Below are positions 10,153-20,032 of a stretch of 64,000 nt of DNA, piece by piece (the stretch's first letter is position 1; every line of letters begins with the position of its first letter). Made by a program: the position numbers and the translations under genes. The stretch is taken from positions 9,238,001-9,302,000 of the forward strand of contig NC_067203.1 in the NCBI RefSeq assembly GCF_026262505.1, given 5' to 3'. Below the pieces are notes generated by a model. The model was not told where the DNA came from and searched no databases. It worked only from the letters and a program-made list of their open reading frames with translations. The DNA comes from Trichomonas vaginalis G3. Lineage: Eukaryota > Parabasalia > Trichomonadida > Trichomonadidae.

Positions 10153-11040
10153 ATTGAATACTTGTAAGTATAGAATTTCCATGTAAACTATTCATTTCTA
10201 TCGTTTTTTGTAGTCCACATTTCCTCACTCTCGATTTTACTCATAAAAATATTAAAAAATCACTATACAATATATAAAATATATATTTATATGGTTAAAA
10301 CAATGTTATTTTTGCGAGATTTCATCTGAAATTAAAATTAGGGATTTTTTGAATTTTGAACTAAAATTTGTGATTGGCAATTATTGAATAATCGATTGGA
10401 ATATGAAAGAAATACTTTAAAATTGAATAGAATGTGCCGATAGAATTTTTCTCACAATTTTAAAAAGTTGTCCAAATCCTATTTTTGATTGAGTTTTTGC
10501 AATTTTTATATATCAAGTGACAAGCTAAAAATCAAATTTTTGTTGTACTACTATTAATGCAACTATTTGTAAATTACGTGCATCCTTTGTATTCGAGTAA
10601 TCAACACCGAGATTACATATTGTAAGAAAATCTTTGGAATTAGATTTTTATTTGAATTTAAATTCGGACAGTCTATTTCATGTTGCTTCGTGAGAATATA
10701 TATAATTTGCAATATGAAAATGATATACATGATTCTGTATAAATAAGTAATTATGCTTTAGGAAACTGCTCGGCATTGCATGAGATCTAATCTTAATAAT
10801 TTTTTAGATATGTTGAAATATGTAATATTTAGCTTCAATATCATTTATTATGGTGTGTCTTTGCTGTTTTGTGATATTGGATATCAATGACTCTTCTGTG
10901 AACGAAAAAATCATTAAATTCTAAACGTAAGCGAAACTCATTCAATTTATTATTAGAATCAAATCTATTTTAAAATTGAGCTATTTGATAAATCACAAAA
11001 GAATACTTTATATTTTTAGTCAAAATTTGTTGATAGGAGC
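10153..11040. other. intergenic, no gene seen
   Basis: AT-rich, with no ORF or repeat I can support. It ends abruptly at the GC-rich hairpin island. Confidence 0.45.
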
Positions 11041-11490
11041 TTATTGGCGCAATCTACTGATCTTCTTGGAAGGAGCGCACAGACCAGTCAGAAGCGCTCC
11101 TTCCAGGACCAGAAAGATTAGAAGGGGGCCCTGACCTTGAGAAAGGACCCCCTGCCAGGTCTTTCTCAAAGGAATATTGTGCCATTGTGGGAGACATGCA
11201 GTGGCAATGTCTCCCAGAATGACACTTTGTGACCGACAGGAGTGCATAATGCACTCTTGTCGGTCATTGTTTTGCAATCACTTTGTGATTGCAAAAAATT
11301 GTGCCATCCAGAGGCAATGTCTCCAGGAATGATATGTGCAGACCGACAAGAGTGCAGAACACACTCTTGTCGGTCAAAGTTCCGCATTCAAGTTATGAAT
11401 GCGGAACATTGTGCCATTGTGGGAGACATGCAGTGGCAATGTCTCCCAGAATGACACATTGCGACCAACACGAGTGAATGGGACACTCTA
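11041..11490. repeat. GC-rich tandem hairpin array (possible structured RNA or foldback DNA)
   Basis: A ~450-bp GC-rich island in AT-rich DNA, built from consecutive inverted repeats. First comes a 12-bp stem (11067-11078/11094-11105). Then TTGAGAAAG/CTTTCTCAA (11137-11145/11161-11169) interleaves with AGGGGG/CCCCCT (11123-11128/11148-11153). Next is a roughly 110-118-bp unit repeated two to three times, each with three stems. Type A is GGGAGACAT/ATGTCTCCC (11189-11215 and 11421-11447; the middle copy lacks an arm). Type B is GACCGACA.GAGTG/CACTCTTGTCGGTC (11231-11265, 11341-11375, and a degraded third copy). Type C is TTTTGCAATCA/TGATTGCAAAA (11270-11296) versus GTTCCGCATTCA/TGAATGCGGAAC (11379-11407). 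The two type C copies differ in sequence but each pairs perfectly. Short ORFs cross it on both strands but are only repeat translations. Function unknown. Confidence 0.85.
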
Positions 11491-12542
11491 TTCTTTCAAT
11501 TTTCCCATTAATATTTTTCTTTTTTTATTAGATCAATAAATAAACTATTTTAATGTTCATAATTACATAAATCCATATGAATCAATCCGCTATTTATTTA
11601 GTCTCTAATTTTAATAGCTTTTTTGAATCTTGCAATCTAAATAATTAATATATGCAGGTCATTTTATTTTTTTTCATAATTACATTATATATAATAATAG
11701 ATTATATGTCCAAATCGAACAAATTGTGAATTTTTACTTTTGAATGGTATTCAAATTTACCCTCTCCTAAGAAAATGCCCCAACAATAGGTGAATTCAAT
11801 TTCGGAAACTTCAGTGTTACAACCAGAGTTTGACTTATTCATATCCATTTTACTATTACTTAAAATTATTTGCATCCAAAATATAAATATTGATAATTAA
11901 TCTGTATAAGTATTTTATTTAATATATTTTAGGTTAAATCATAGTATTATCGTTACAATCTGATGTATGATAGTATAAAGGATATGTTCTGATCTTCCAA
12001 ATACAATTTTTTTTAGTTTGTAATATTCAATTGTATTTTTATGTGTTAACACAATTACATAGATACACAATGCTAGACTTAGTATGATACAATCGAATTA
12101 TAAGTGTAAATAATGAGAAAAATCATAAAACATCATGTAATCTTTTAATTAATCTCATAAAAAACATAAAATCATATTTTTGTTCTATAATTAGATTTCA
12201 ATATAGCATGCTTTAGTAGGGCCAAAAAGACTAACGTCTAAAGCATTCAATGATGTTTAGTTTTATGCTTATTCAGATATATTGTCATGATCGGACTGAT
12301 TCTTTCTGATATAGGACTGAAGTAGATTATTTCTTTTTTCGGAATTGGTTTCAGCAAACTCAACCGAAATTGTCAACTATTTAATTGATCAAGGTGCCAA
12401 GAGTATCAATTAAATCCTCCCAAATTTTACCAATTGATAAAAAATAAACGTTAATAATAATTGATAATTTTTCTTAGTTCTAATAATAATTTACTTAGAC
12501 AGTTATTCTATTGTAATAAAGATGAAATTGTTCAATATGTAA
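11491..12542. other. intergenic, no gene seen
   Basis: About 1 kb of AT-rich DNA between the hairpin island and the next ORF. No repeats, RNA genes or coding stretches could be supported. Confidence 0.45.
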
Positions 12543-15500
12543 ATGGAATGTAGCTTTCTTTATTTTATCAAGTTCTTAGCTTCAGGAAACCAAGAATATA
12601 TCAACAATGCTCATGATATCCTTGATAACGAGAAGTCAAATGGGGTACTTGAACAAGAAATTCTTCAATTATTAACTTCAAATGAATTAGAAGATAGAGA
12701 AATCTTCATTTTATTATCTATTTCTAACAATTATAACGTTTACATCCCTATTGGTGCCATTTTAGATATGTTTAGTCGAAATTCTCAGTTAATCAACTCC
12801 GAGATAAGTAAATTATTAGCAAAATATATAACTTCCGATGCATCATTAATTTCCCAATTTCTTCAAATCTCTAATGACTTCATTTCAGATAAGTTAAATA
12901 CCCTTTCTTTAATAGAATTTGATAAAATTTATTCAGAAGAGATACAATTGTTCTTAATCTCGATCATTGAAGGCAATTATTCATTAGATTGTAAAATACA
13001 AGCAGCTGAATTGTTAAATAACAATCCAGATGCATATTTAAACTCAAATATTGAACAATTCTTTCAATTCCTTTTTGAACAAGACATAACAACTGATACA
13101 ATTAAGATTATCTCAAAAGTCGTTGGACTAGCAGAAATCGCCATTGAAAGTGAAGATCTATTTCACATTTTGTTAAATCTTTCAATTGAAGTTTCCAATG
13201 ATATTCCTTTATCAAAAGAACTCAAAATTCCAATGACTGAAATCGTTGGTGCTTTGAATCAAGCATTTCTAGATATTAATTTTGAATATGATTTACAAGC
13301 ATATGTTTTAACATGTATAAGACTATCTGTTCCAGGTGATGAAGAATTAAATGATTGGACAGAAAATTTAACAAATTATTTAGACTTATTTGAAAATAAC
13401 GAAGATTTACGCGCAAAATGTTTAGATGCAATCATGTATCGCGAGGATCATATAGAATTTGCTGTAGATGTCTGCAAAGAAATCATAAATTCATCAATAA
13501 ATGAACAAGTCATCGTTTTATGGATCTTATACAATATCTCTGGTAGATATGATGTTGATATACCAGATCCAATCTTGTTTGATAACGTTTTATGCTATGC
13601 GAATAATATTTCCTTCCAAATTTTGAATTCTAATTACAATCCTGACTTGATTCCAGTGATATCTGAGTATTTACAACAGAATAACTTTGTTTTTACAATT
13701 ACTATTGCGAATGAACTTATTAACTGTGAAGAAGAAAGTTATTTTCAGCTGATTCCTTTGACAATACAAGCTGTTTCGAAGCTTATATCAGAAGACAATG
13801 ATGAAACAGCTTTGAATCTAATTGTTACTATTCATTTATTGATAGAAGTTAATTTAGATATTTTATCTGGAATAATCAATGAGTTAATTGAGTTTATTCA
13901 TGAACTAATACGAATATTTCATGGAAACAATTATCTTTTCGAAGAAATTGTTTCAATTATTAAGGGTGCACCCGTATGTACGTTTATTTGAGAGGAGGAG
14001 GATTACCCTCTCAATTTTGAGGGATTCGTTAGTTTATTTTCTCGATGAATATGCAATAAAATTTGATTTTTACCTTATCAATATACTTCATATAATATAC
14101 ACATGTTCATGTAAAAACTTTTTTCCAAAATCCTCAGGAATTAAGGGATTTTTGAATTTTAAGAATTTTTTTCGAATTTTTTCGAAAAAAAATATTTTCA
14201 GAACAGCCTTAACGGCTAAGATTTAGGAACAATGTTAAGTATCAAAAAGAAAGGAGGTCTGATATAGACACATATATCGTTGAAGGTTGAAAAAATCTCT
14301 AATATTTGAGCCCAAAATTTCAAATTTTAATTTTTTGAAAAAAAGGGCCACCCGTATGTACGTTTATTTGAGAGGAGGAGGATTATATTTTTTGAAAGGG
14401 TGAAACATTATGAATATGTTAATTATATAATAATATGTATTATTATAAAAAAGAAAAAATAAAGCACGTTAAAATTTTTCTTTCTTGATTTTTACAAAAT
14501 CTACTTAGAATTATGCAAAATATGACTAAATAATTATAAATTTCAAGTTAAATTTTTAATTTTGATGAATAATTTAAATTTCAAAATATCAAGTTCAGTT
14601 CGACTATGTATGTAGTAATTCCTCAATAAAGTGCCAAAACCCTATTAAAATATATGAACATTTTCAACATTTTAATGTTTTTATTTAAAAATTTGTTGGA
14701 ATATGAGCTTCAAACAATTATTATGTAAATAAAAATAATTAAATATATGTATTTATTCGTATTACAACCGTAGTAAGTCGATTCTTCCTTTCTTCTACTG
14801 AGTTTTGAATTTGATTTCGAATTGTAAAGAGATTCAAAGGGAAAATTAGCGGATAAAAACTACCTCCATGAAAGGGTCATAATGGAGTCAAGTTGTATTT
14901 TTTGATATTTTTTGCTTTTCGAGCCTAAATAGGTAGCCAAGATAATGCCTAAAAATAAGGTTCTAAATTCTGAAGTTTACATGATCCTCTCGTGTGCACC
15001 CTTAACGCATAGAGTACTCTCATATTGGGGGAGAAAAAACTAGTTTTTAATTGAAATTTTATTTTTTAAAAAATTGTAGTGGACAAAGACAGTATTGATT
15101 TCTTTGGATTGAATTTCAATTGTTCAAATTGTTTCTTATCTACTGTCTCCATATCCGAAATAATGCATTTCTTAAATGAAATTTCATTGATACTCCTAAT
15201 TTTATTTCTTTTTTGTTTCAAAGAGTAATCAATCTGTTTCATAATTATCATGAAATAATGTTACAAAACTTTTATGAAATGGCTTCAAACTTCATGCTAA
15301 ATGAAACATACATTAATATTGGCTATGATTTAACGTCTGGATTGATATGCGATGATAACTCTGTTGATTCTGTTTATCATCAAACATTATATGAAAGTTT
15401 CGTTCAATCATTAAAGCAATACGAGATTAATGATGATAATTTGGCATATGCAATGAAAATTGCTTCATTTTTCGTCAGAAATGGAGTAATTGAAAATTTC

Positions 15501-16151
15501 CCTGAATGGATTATTAATATATTACAAAATCCAGATATAGACGATATATTTTTCAAGTATTTCGGAAGTGTTTGGCTTTATTTCCTTAGAAATTTAGATT
15601 TATCGGATAATATCCAAATTTTTCAAGCAGTTATGACAAGATTAACTAATGAACCTCAAATGTCCAATTATTCTCAATGCGTTTTTATTACTTTTCTTCA
15701 ATTTATTAAAGAAGATATCCAAAAGGCTACAAGCTTGTTAGAATCAGTTGGAATGGATATCAACTCGTTCATAAGAATGATGCTTAATATTAAAAATTTC
15801 GTCGGTTGGTTTGATATCAAAATATTACTCTCGACTTTGATGCTTTTCCGTGATAATCAAGTTAACGAAGATGATGATGATCCATTGATATACTTTATTA
15901 TATCATACTTCATAAGAATTAGCGAAGATCATTTACTTGCATTCAAGAACCGAAATAATGTGCAAGAAATATCTGTTGCTTTTTGTGTAGAAGATCCTTT
16001 TTACAAAGAAAACGAATTAATTGATATTGACATCATTACATTTTTTGATAAGTATATTAGAGTTTTTGGAATTCCTGAAGTGTCACAAGAGTACATACAG
16101 AATCTTTATGACACTCTTGTCAAAACTCACAATGATTATTTTAATTTATAG
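12543..16151 (+). pseudogene. importin/exportin-like helical-repeat gene, interrupted and decayed
   Basis: The first part (12543-13963, ~473 codons) is an intact frame of Leu/Ile/Asn/Glu-rich paired helices. Its start (SFLYFIKFLASGNQEYINNAHDIL) resembles the N-terminus of importin-beta-like HEAT proteins. The MITE then occupies 13964-15001. Joining the host at the TTAA site gives two more codons and a TAG. From 15070 a second coding-like stretch runs in one frame to about 15177, then shifts to the frame that continues to the stop at 16149-16151. It has the same helical composition (IQIFQAVMTRLTNEPQ). I read this as one karyopherin-like gene damaged by insertion, ~65 bp of non-coding-like sequence and a frameshift. 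Alternatively, two unrelated genes lie side by side. The family assignment is weak because HEAT repeats diverge quickly. Confidence 0.5.
13964..15001. mobile_element. TTAA-flanked MITE, copy 2
   Basis: A 1,038-bp near-identical partner of the element at 7517-8553, in the same orientation, with TTAA at 13960-13963 and 15002-15005. It differs by small indels, for example around the GGATTCGTT segment and in homopolymers. It sits inside or at the end of the helical-repeat gene, so the ORF upstream reads through its left end for nine codons (KGAPVCTFI) before stopping. It encodes no transposase. Confidence 0.82.
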
Positions 16152-16383
16152 AATAAACTATTTTTTGTTTGCTTTTATTCATGTAACCACAGAATATTAC
16201 CCCATTTTTATAGGAAATAATACTTATCGATAAGCAAACTTCGAAATTTATTTGAAATATATTATTTTTATCAAACTACTCTAAACATATTATCATGCAA
16301 ACATTCCCTTTTTGATTATTTTGAATCTCTTATTTTCAAGACTTACAAACAATTTATTTATAATTTACAAACAAAAACAAATT

Positions 16384-17622
16384 CTAGAGTGTTGATTTCA
16401 ATTCTTCTATATCATAACTATATTTGTATTTTTCAAAAACTTTATCACTCCACTTTCCGTTTTCAATCATATATATCATCTGCTCTAAAGCAAATGTGAA
16501 GGTATAAATCGGAAATGGATGATCGTTAACAATTTTATATGGCAAATCTCCATTCGCATAAATCATATAAATGTTCAATGAATAGCAAACACCGACATTG
16601 GGTGCATCTAGTTTTCTATGGCCACAAATAAGAATATAAGTATTTTCATGTATGAAAATTGCATTCATTACCATTGATCCAGGACAAGTAATCAAAAATT
16701 TTGTCTCTGCCAACAATTTGGAAATTTCAATAACATTATAAACTTTTTCATCTCCAATTTGACCAAATTCATATTTTCCTTTATATTTTTCTTTAGCAAT
16801 ATTTATCAACTCATCGATATTAATCAATCTTCCCCATAAGCCATTTATTCTGTTCAAGAAATTGAACTTCGAGGGCTTTATTTCATTCAGATGGAGATTT
16901 TCAAAAAACTTTTTTCTCAAGAGTGGTAAACCTTCGACTAACAACGCATTAACACCTTCTTCGGCAACTAGGATATGACATTCACTTACATAATTCCATG
17001 CTTTTGTTAATTCGAATACTTTGTTCTCATCAAAATTCAGATATTTCATGTAATTTCTAGCATTTTCGATTCCAAAATTCACTAAAATTACACCATCTTC
17101 AAAATAGTTTCCTGGAATAAGAAGCAAGGCGCTTAGCATGTCGCATATAAAGTGACCAAATTCTGTGTGGTGTGAAAATCCAACAATGGCTTTTCTATAG
17201 CATTCATCGCCTTTTTTATATAAAATTGTATCTTTTGAATAAGAAGGGACAAAATTGATATATTTTTCATCTTTCATCACTCCATATGTTGATATATAGA
17301 TGCTATCAAAGTGGAAGAATAGTCGTGTTTCTCGAATAAGGGCTATTGGAATGAATAAAATTGGATCTTCACTTAATGTTTTTGGCGAAATTTGTTTTGT
17401 GACCCTTTCAATAGGATCTTTTATAACAACTTCTTTAGAAAAATTAATATCAGGCATTTCATTAAAATTTATTGTCATAATCTTTTTAGGAAAATTATAA
17501 AAGTAAAAATTCGTATCTGTAATGAAATATTTTGTGCCAGTAAGCAGTATTGCATATAGAATTACCAATAATGTGAGATTGGGAATTAGATGCCTTTTAA
17601 GTCCTCGATGTTTAAACCTCAT
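16384..17622 (-). CDS. GT61-like (DUF563) type II membrane glycosyltransferase
   Basis: 412 residues. A basic N-terminus precedes a single signal-anchor (LTLLVILYAILLTG, residues ~17-30), so the catalytic part should face the Golgi/ER lumen. The family signs are GFSHHTEFGHFICDMLSALLLIP, the usual 'H..YgHF..d.l..LL' site of DUF563/GT61 enzymes, and near the C-terminus LITCPGSMVMNAIFI, matching the 'GaglaN.iFm' donor-binding segment. GT61 enzymes transfer xylose, arabinose or GlcNAc onto glycans; the substrate here is unknown. Surface glycoconjugate synthesis is plausible. A GTCACTTTT box lies 3 nt before the ATG, unusually close, so translation could start at a later Met. Confidence 0.75.
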   Translation of the reverse strand: MRFKHRGLKRHLIPNLTLLVILYAILLTGTKYFITDTNFYFYNFPKKIMTINFNEMPDINFSKEVVIKDPIERVTKQISPKTLSEDPILFIPIALIRETRLFFHFDSIYISTYGVMKDEKYINFVPSYSKDTILYKKGDECYRKAIVGFSHHTEFGHFICDMLSALLLIPGNYFEDGVILVNFGIENARNYMKYLNFDENKVFELTKAWNYVSECHILVAEEGVNALLVEGLPLLRKKFFENLHLNEIKPSKFNFLNRINGLWGRLINIDELINIAKEKYKGKYEFGQIGDEKVYNVIEISKLLAETKFLITCPGSMVMNAIFIHENTYILICGHRKLDAPNVGVCYSLNIYMIYANGDLPYKIVNDHPFPIYTFTFALEQMIYMIENGKWSDKVFEKYKYSYDIEELKSTL

Positions 17623-17625
17623 ATA

Positions 17626-17634
17626 AAAAGTGAC
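17626..17634 (-). promoter_or_regulatory. GTCACTTTT box at the GT61-like gene start
   Basis: Minus-strand GTCACTTTT followed by TAT and the ATG, with a spacer of only 3 nt. It shares strand and motif with the other upstream boxes. Confidence 0.4.
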
Positions 17635-17798
17635 ATCTAACTTGATTTCTGACTATGTTATTGAATACCAAAGAAGTGATGGAAACTATTCTTTCTATTT
17701 ATGCAGAAATTCAATCATTTCTGCCAAAATCAGAAAAAAATTACTGAAATTAATCGTATTACAGTATTTTTTATTACAAACAATAATATATAGAGAAA

Positions 17799-18692
17799 TT
17801 ATATTGATTCACATATATTTGCTTCACATTTATCATCTTTTGTGAATGAAATTCGGTCTGTCTGCGGAAAAGTGGGAATATAGTAACTGGATTGTATAGA
17901 TATCGCAGTTTTAAGAGGATAATTATGCGAGGTGCAGTATTTTCTCTTTTCTGGATTATTAACATTTGTTCCTAAGAAAATTGGAGTTTGATAAACTTTA
18001 AAATTATAAGTATTGGCAAGTCTTATTAAAACACTTTGCAATGACTCGTCATCAACACATTCTCTCATCCACATCTCGTGATTTTCTGTTAAATATAGAG
18101 AAAAATCTCTTCTGAGAGCAATTGCTGCATTTTGTGGACACACTTGAGCCGCAATTACCGATGAATTTGAAGATTTAAAGTAATCAAATAATGAATTAAT
18201 TCGTTTCATATCTAACCATGTATTATCGAATATTAATAAATGCGTTTCGGCACCACTTGATGATAAATATTTCCTCATTGATTTGAGAGTCATTCTACAT
18301 ATATCTGAACGAGATCCGTGTAATGGAAGTTTATCTTCGTGAATTATTCTATAACTTGACATAAGAGTTTCGTTAACTTCTGCTGTAGTAAACATATATA
18401 TACTTATTTTTGCGTTTGACATTGCAATTTGATTAATTTGTTGTAAATTTTTTGATGAAATTTCATTGTTTGTGGTAATAGAACTGATAAATAGTGCTTC
18501 ACTATCGATTTCATCATCCCAAAGTTTCAGATGTTTGGCATCTTCGCTTTCTTTAATATATGAATTCGAATAAAATATAGAAGTAACACCTTTTGTTTGA
18601 AAAATCGGACCTAGAATGTAGAAAAAGCCAATTGTTACACTTAATGTTACGGTGACTATACTAAGCTGATGAAATCGTCTATAACGTAACAT
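17799..18692 (-). CDS. type II membrane protein, putative glycosyltransferase
   Basis: 297 residues with an N-terminal signal-anchor (VTVTLSVTIGFFYILGPIF, residues ~14-32) and a luminal domain. The segment ETHLLIFDNTWLDMKRINSLF, followed by SSVIAAQVCPQNAAIAL, resembles the core of GT-A-type or CAP59-like transferases, where an acidic motif after a hydrophobic strand binds the metal/nucleotide sugar. I cannot identify the family securely. It ends 177 bp upstream of another type II membrane glycosyltransferase on the same strand, which supports a role in glycan assembly in the secretory pathway. No GTCACTTTT box precedes it. Confidence 0.55.
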   Translation of the reverse strand: MLRYRRFHQLSIVTVTLSVTIGFFYILGPIFQTKGVTSIFYSNSYIKESEDAKHLKLWDDEIDSEALFISSITTNNEISSKNLQQINQIAMSNAKISIYMFTTAEVNETLMSSYRIIHEDKLPLHGSRSDICRMTLKSMRKYLSSSGAETHLLIFDNTWLDMKRINSLFDYFKSSNSSVIAAQVCPQNAAIALRRDFSLYLTENHEMWMRECVDDESLQSVLIRLANTYNFKVYQTPIFLGTNVNNPEKRKYCTSHNYPLKTAISIQSSYYIPTFPQTDRISFTKDDKCEANICESI

Positions 18693-19049
18693 TAAATTTA
18701 AATTTCATTATGAGAAAAATAATTTCCTATGTATTTATCAATCACTTACTGGCAAGCTTTTTAATTCATTTTTTGAAAAAATTAAAATTTGAATGACAGA
18801 AATAGCGCATAGAATAATAAAAAATTTATACTAACGCTAAATAAAGATGCTATTTCAATGACAAAACATTAAGTAATCAATAAAATATAAATTAGAATTA
18901 TAATTGAGCGACCATTAATAGCATTTGTTTTGAGTTCACTAAACGAACGTGTATAAGTTAAGTTCAGATATAATGATTAAAAATTCTGATTTCTCAAAAG
19001 GGGGACACAACCAAAGTCCCCCTGAAATTTTGCATGGCCTTTTCTTCCT
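18693..19049. other. intergenic region between divergent genes
   Basis: AT-rich for most of its length. The last 60 bp contain the GC-rich hairpin at 19000-19022 and a pyrimidine-rich stretch (CCTTTTCTTCCT) directly before the L10a ATG. Confidence 0.5.
19000..19022 (+). promoter_or_regulatory. GC-rich hairpin upstream of the L10a gene
   Basis: GGGGGAC (19000-19006), a nine-nt A/C-rich loop, and GTCCCCC (19016-19022) form a perfect 7-bp stem 27 nt before the ATG. The surrounding DNA is AT-rich. It may be a promoter or 5'-leader element; no function is established. Confidence 0.4.
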
Positions 19050-19697
19050 ATGACACATCTTCACCAGGAAACACTCCAGAAGGCTATCAAGGACGTTCTT
19101 GAGGGCGCCAAGACAAAGAAGCGCGGATTCCTCGAGACAGTCGATATCCAGCTCAAGCTCAAGGGCTACAACGTTTCTAAGGATAAGCGTTTCGTCGGCT
19201 CCATCAAGCTCCCACACATCATCCGTCCAAACGTTCGCATCGGTGTCCTTGGTAACAAGGTCCACTGCGAAGAAGCTCAGAAGCTCAACATCCCAGCTTA
19301 CGATCTTCCAACACTTACAAACTTCAACAAGGAGAAGAAGGTCGTCAAGGCCTGGACAAAGCGCCACCACCTCTTCCTTGCTTCCCCAGATGTTATCGGT
19401 CAGGTCAACAAGGTCCTTGGTCAGGTTTACACACGTGCTAACAAGTTCCCAACAAACATCAAGACAGATACAGTCGCCAAGGTTGTTGATGAAGTTAAGC
19501 GCACAGCTAACATTCGTCTGAAGAAGTCCGTCGCTTTCGGTATCCCAATCGGCAACGTCAACATGACAGAGCGCCAGGTTTTCGAAAACCTTACACTTTG
19601 CACAAACTACGTTGTCACACTTCTTAAGAAAGGCTGGCAATCAATCGGCTCCATCGTCCTCAAGTCTACAATGGGCAAGGCTCACCGTATCTACTAA
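19050..19697 (+). CDS. RPL10A: 60S ribosomal protein L10a (uL1)
   Basis: 215 residues, nearly the length of human RPL10A (217), and alignable over its whole length by eye: TLQKAIKDVLEGAKTKKRGF, ETVDIQLKLKGYNVSKDKRF, RPNVRIGVLGNKVHCEEA, MGKAHRIY at the C-terminus. uL1 forms the L1 stalk of the large subunit and guides exit of deacylated tRNA. The gene uses C- and G-ending codons far more than its neighbours (many AAG, CTC, GTC, ATC), as expected of a highly expressed trichomonad gene. A pyrimidine-rich run sits at the start, and a GC-rich hairpin lies just upstream. Confidence 0.97.
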   Translation: MTHLHQETLQKAIKDVLEGAKTKKRGFLETVDIQLKLKGYNVSKDKRFVGSIKLPHIIRPNVRIGVLGNKVHCEEAQKLNIPAYDLPTLTNFNKEKKVVKAWTKRHHLFLASPDVIGQVNKVLGQVYTRANKFPTNIKTDTVAKVVDEVKRTANIRLKKSVAFGIPIGNVNMTERQVFENLTLCTNYVVTLLKKGWQSIGSIVLKSTMGKAHRIY

Positions 19698-20032
19698 ATA
19701 ATTTTTGGTATTTAGATAACTTGCACTTTTTCTATTTTTGTAGAAAGCCAAATCGGATAATTTTTTTTTAATTTGGATTTCGGATTAGAATAATTGCAAA
19801 AATATATTAATGCATCAAAAGTATGAAAAATAATCAATGCGTTGATTGTAAATGTGAGAGATTTTGATCAATATTTCTCGAAATGTGTTTTCAATTGAGA
19901 CATAAGTTGGTGGGATAAGATTGTCTGAATTTAAAGTTGAAGTGCTTAACTCGTTAAGTTTCTTTAAGGAATCACCAAACAATAGGGAAATATTACACTT
20001 TTCAATTAACGTCTTTTAAAAATCTTTCTTTG
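19698..20032. other. intergenic, no gene seen
   Basis: 335 bp of AT-rich sequence between L10a and the DZIP1-like gene, with no supported features. Confidence 0.5.

Noticed and set aside
11041-11477. Several 60-78-codon ORFs on both strands in the GC-rich island
   Set aside because: They translate the hairpin repeats, overlap one another in opposite directions and resemble no protein.
18939-19640. 233-codon minus-strand ORF over L10a
   Set aside because: Antisense shadow of a strongly codon-biased ribosomal protein gene; Cys/Leu/Asp-rich nonsense composition.
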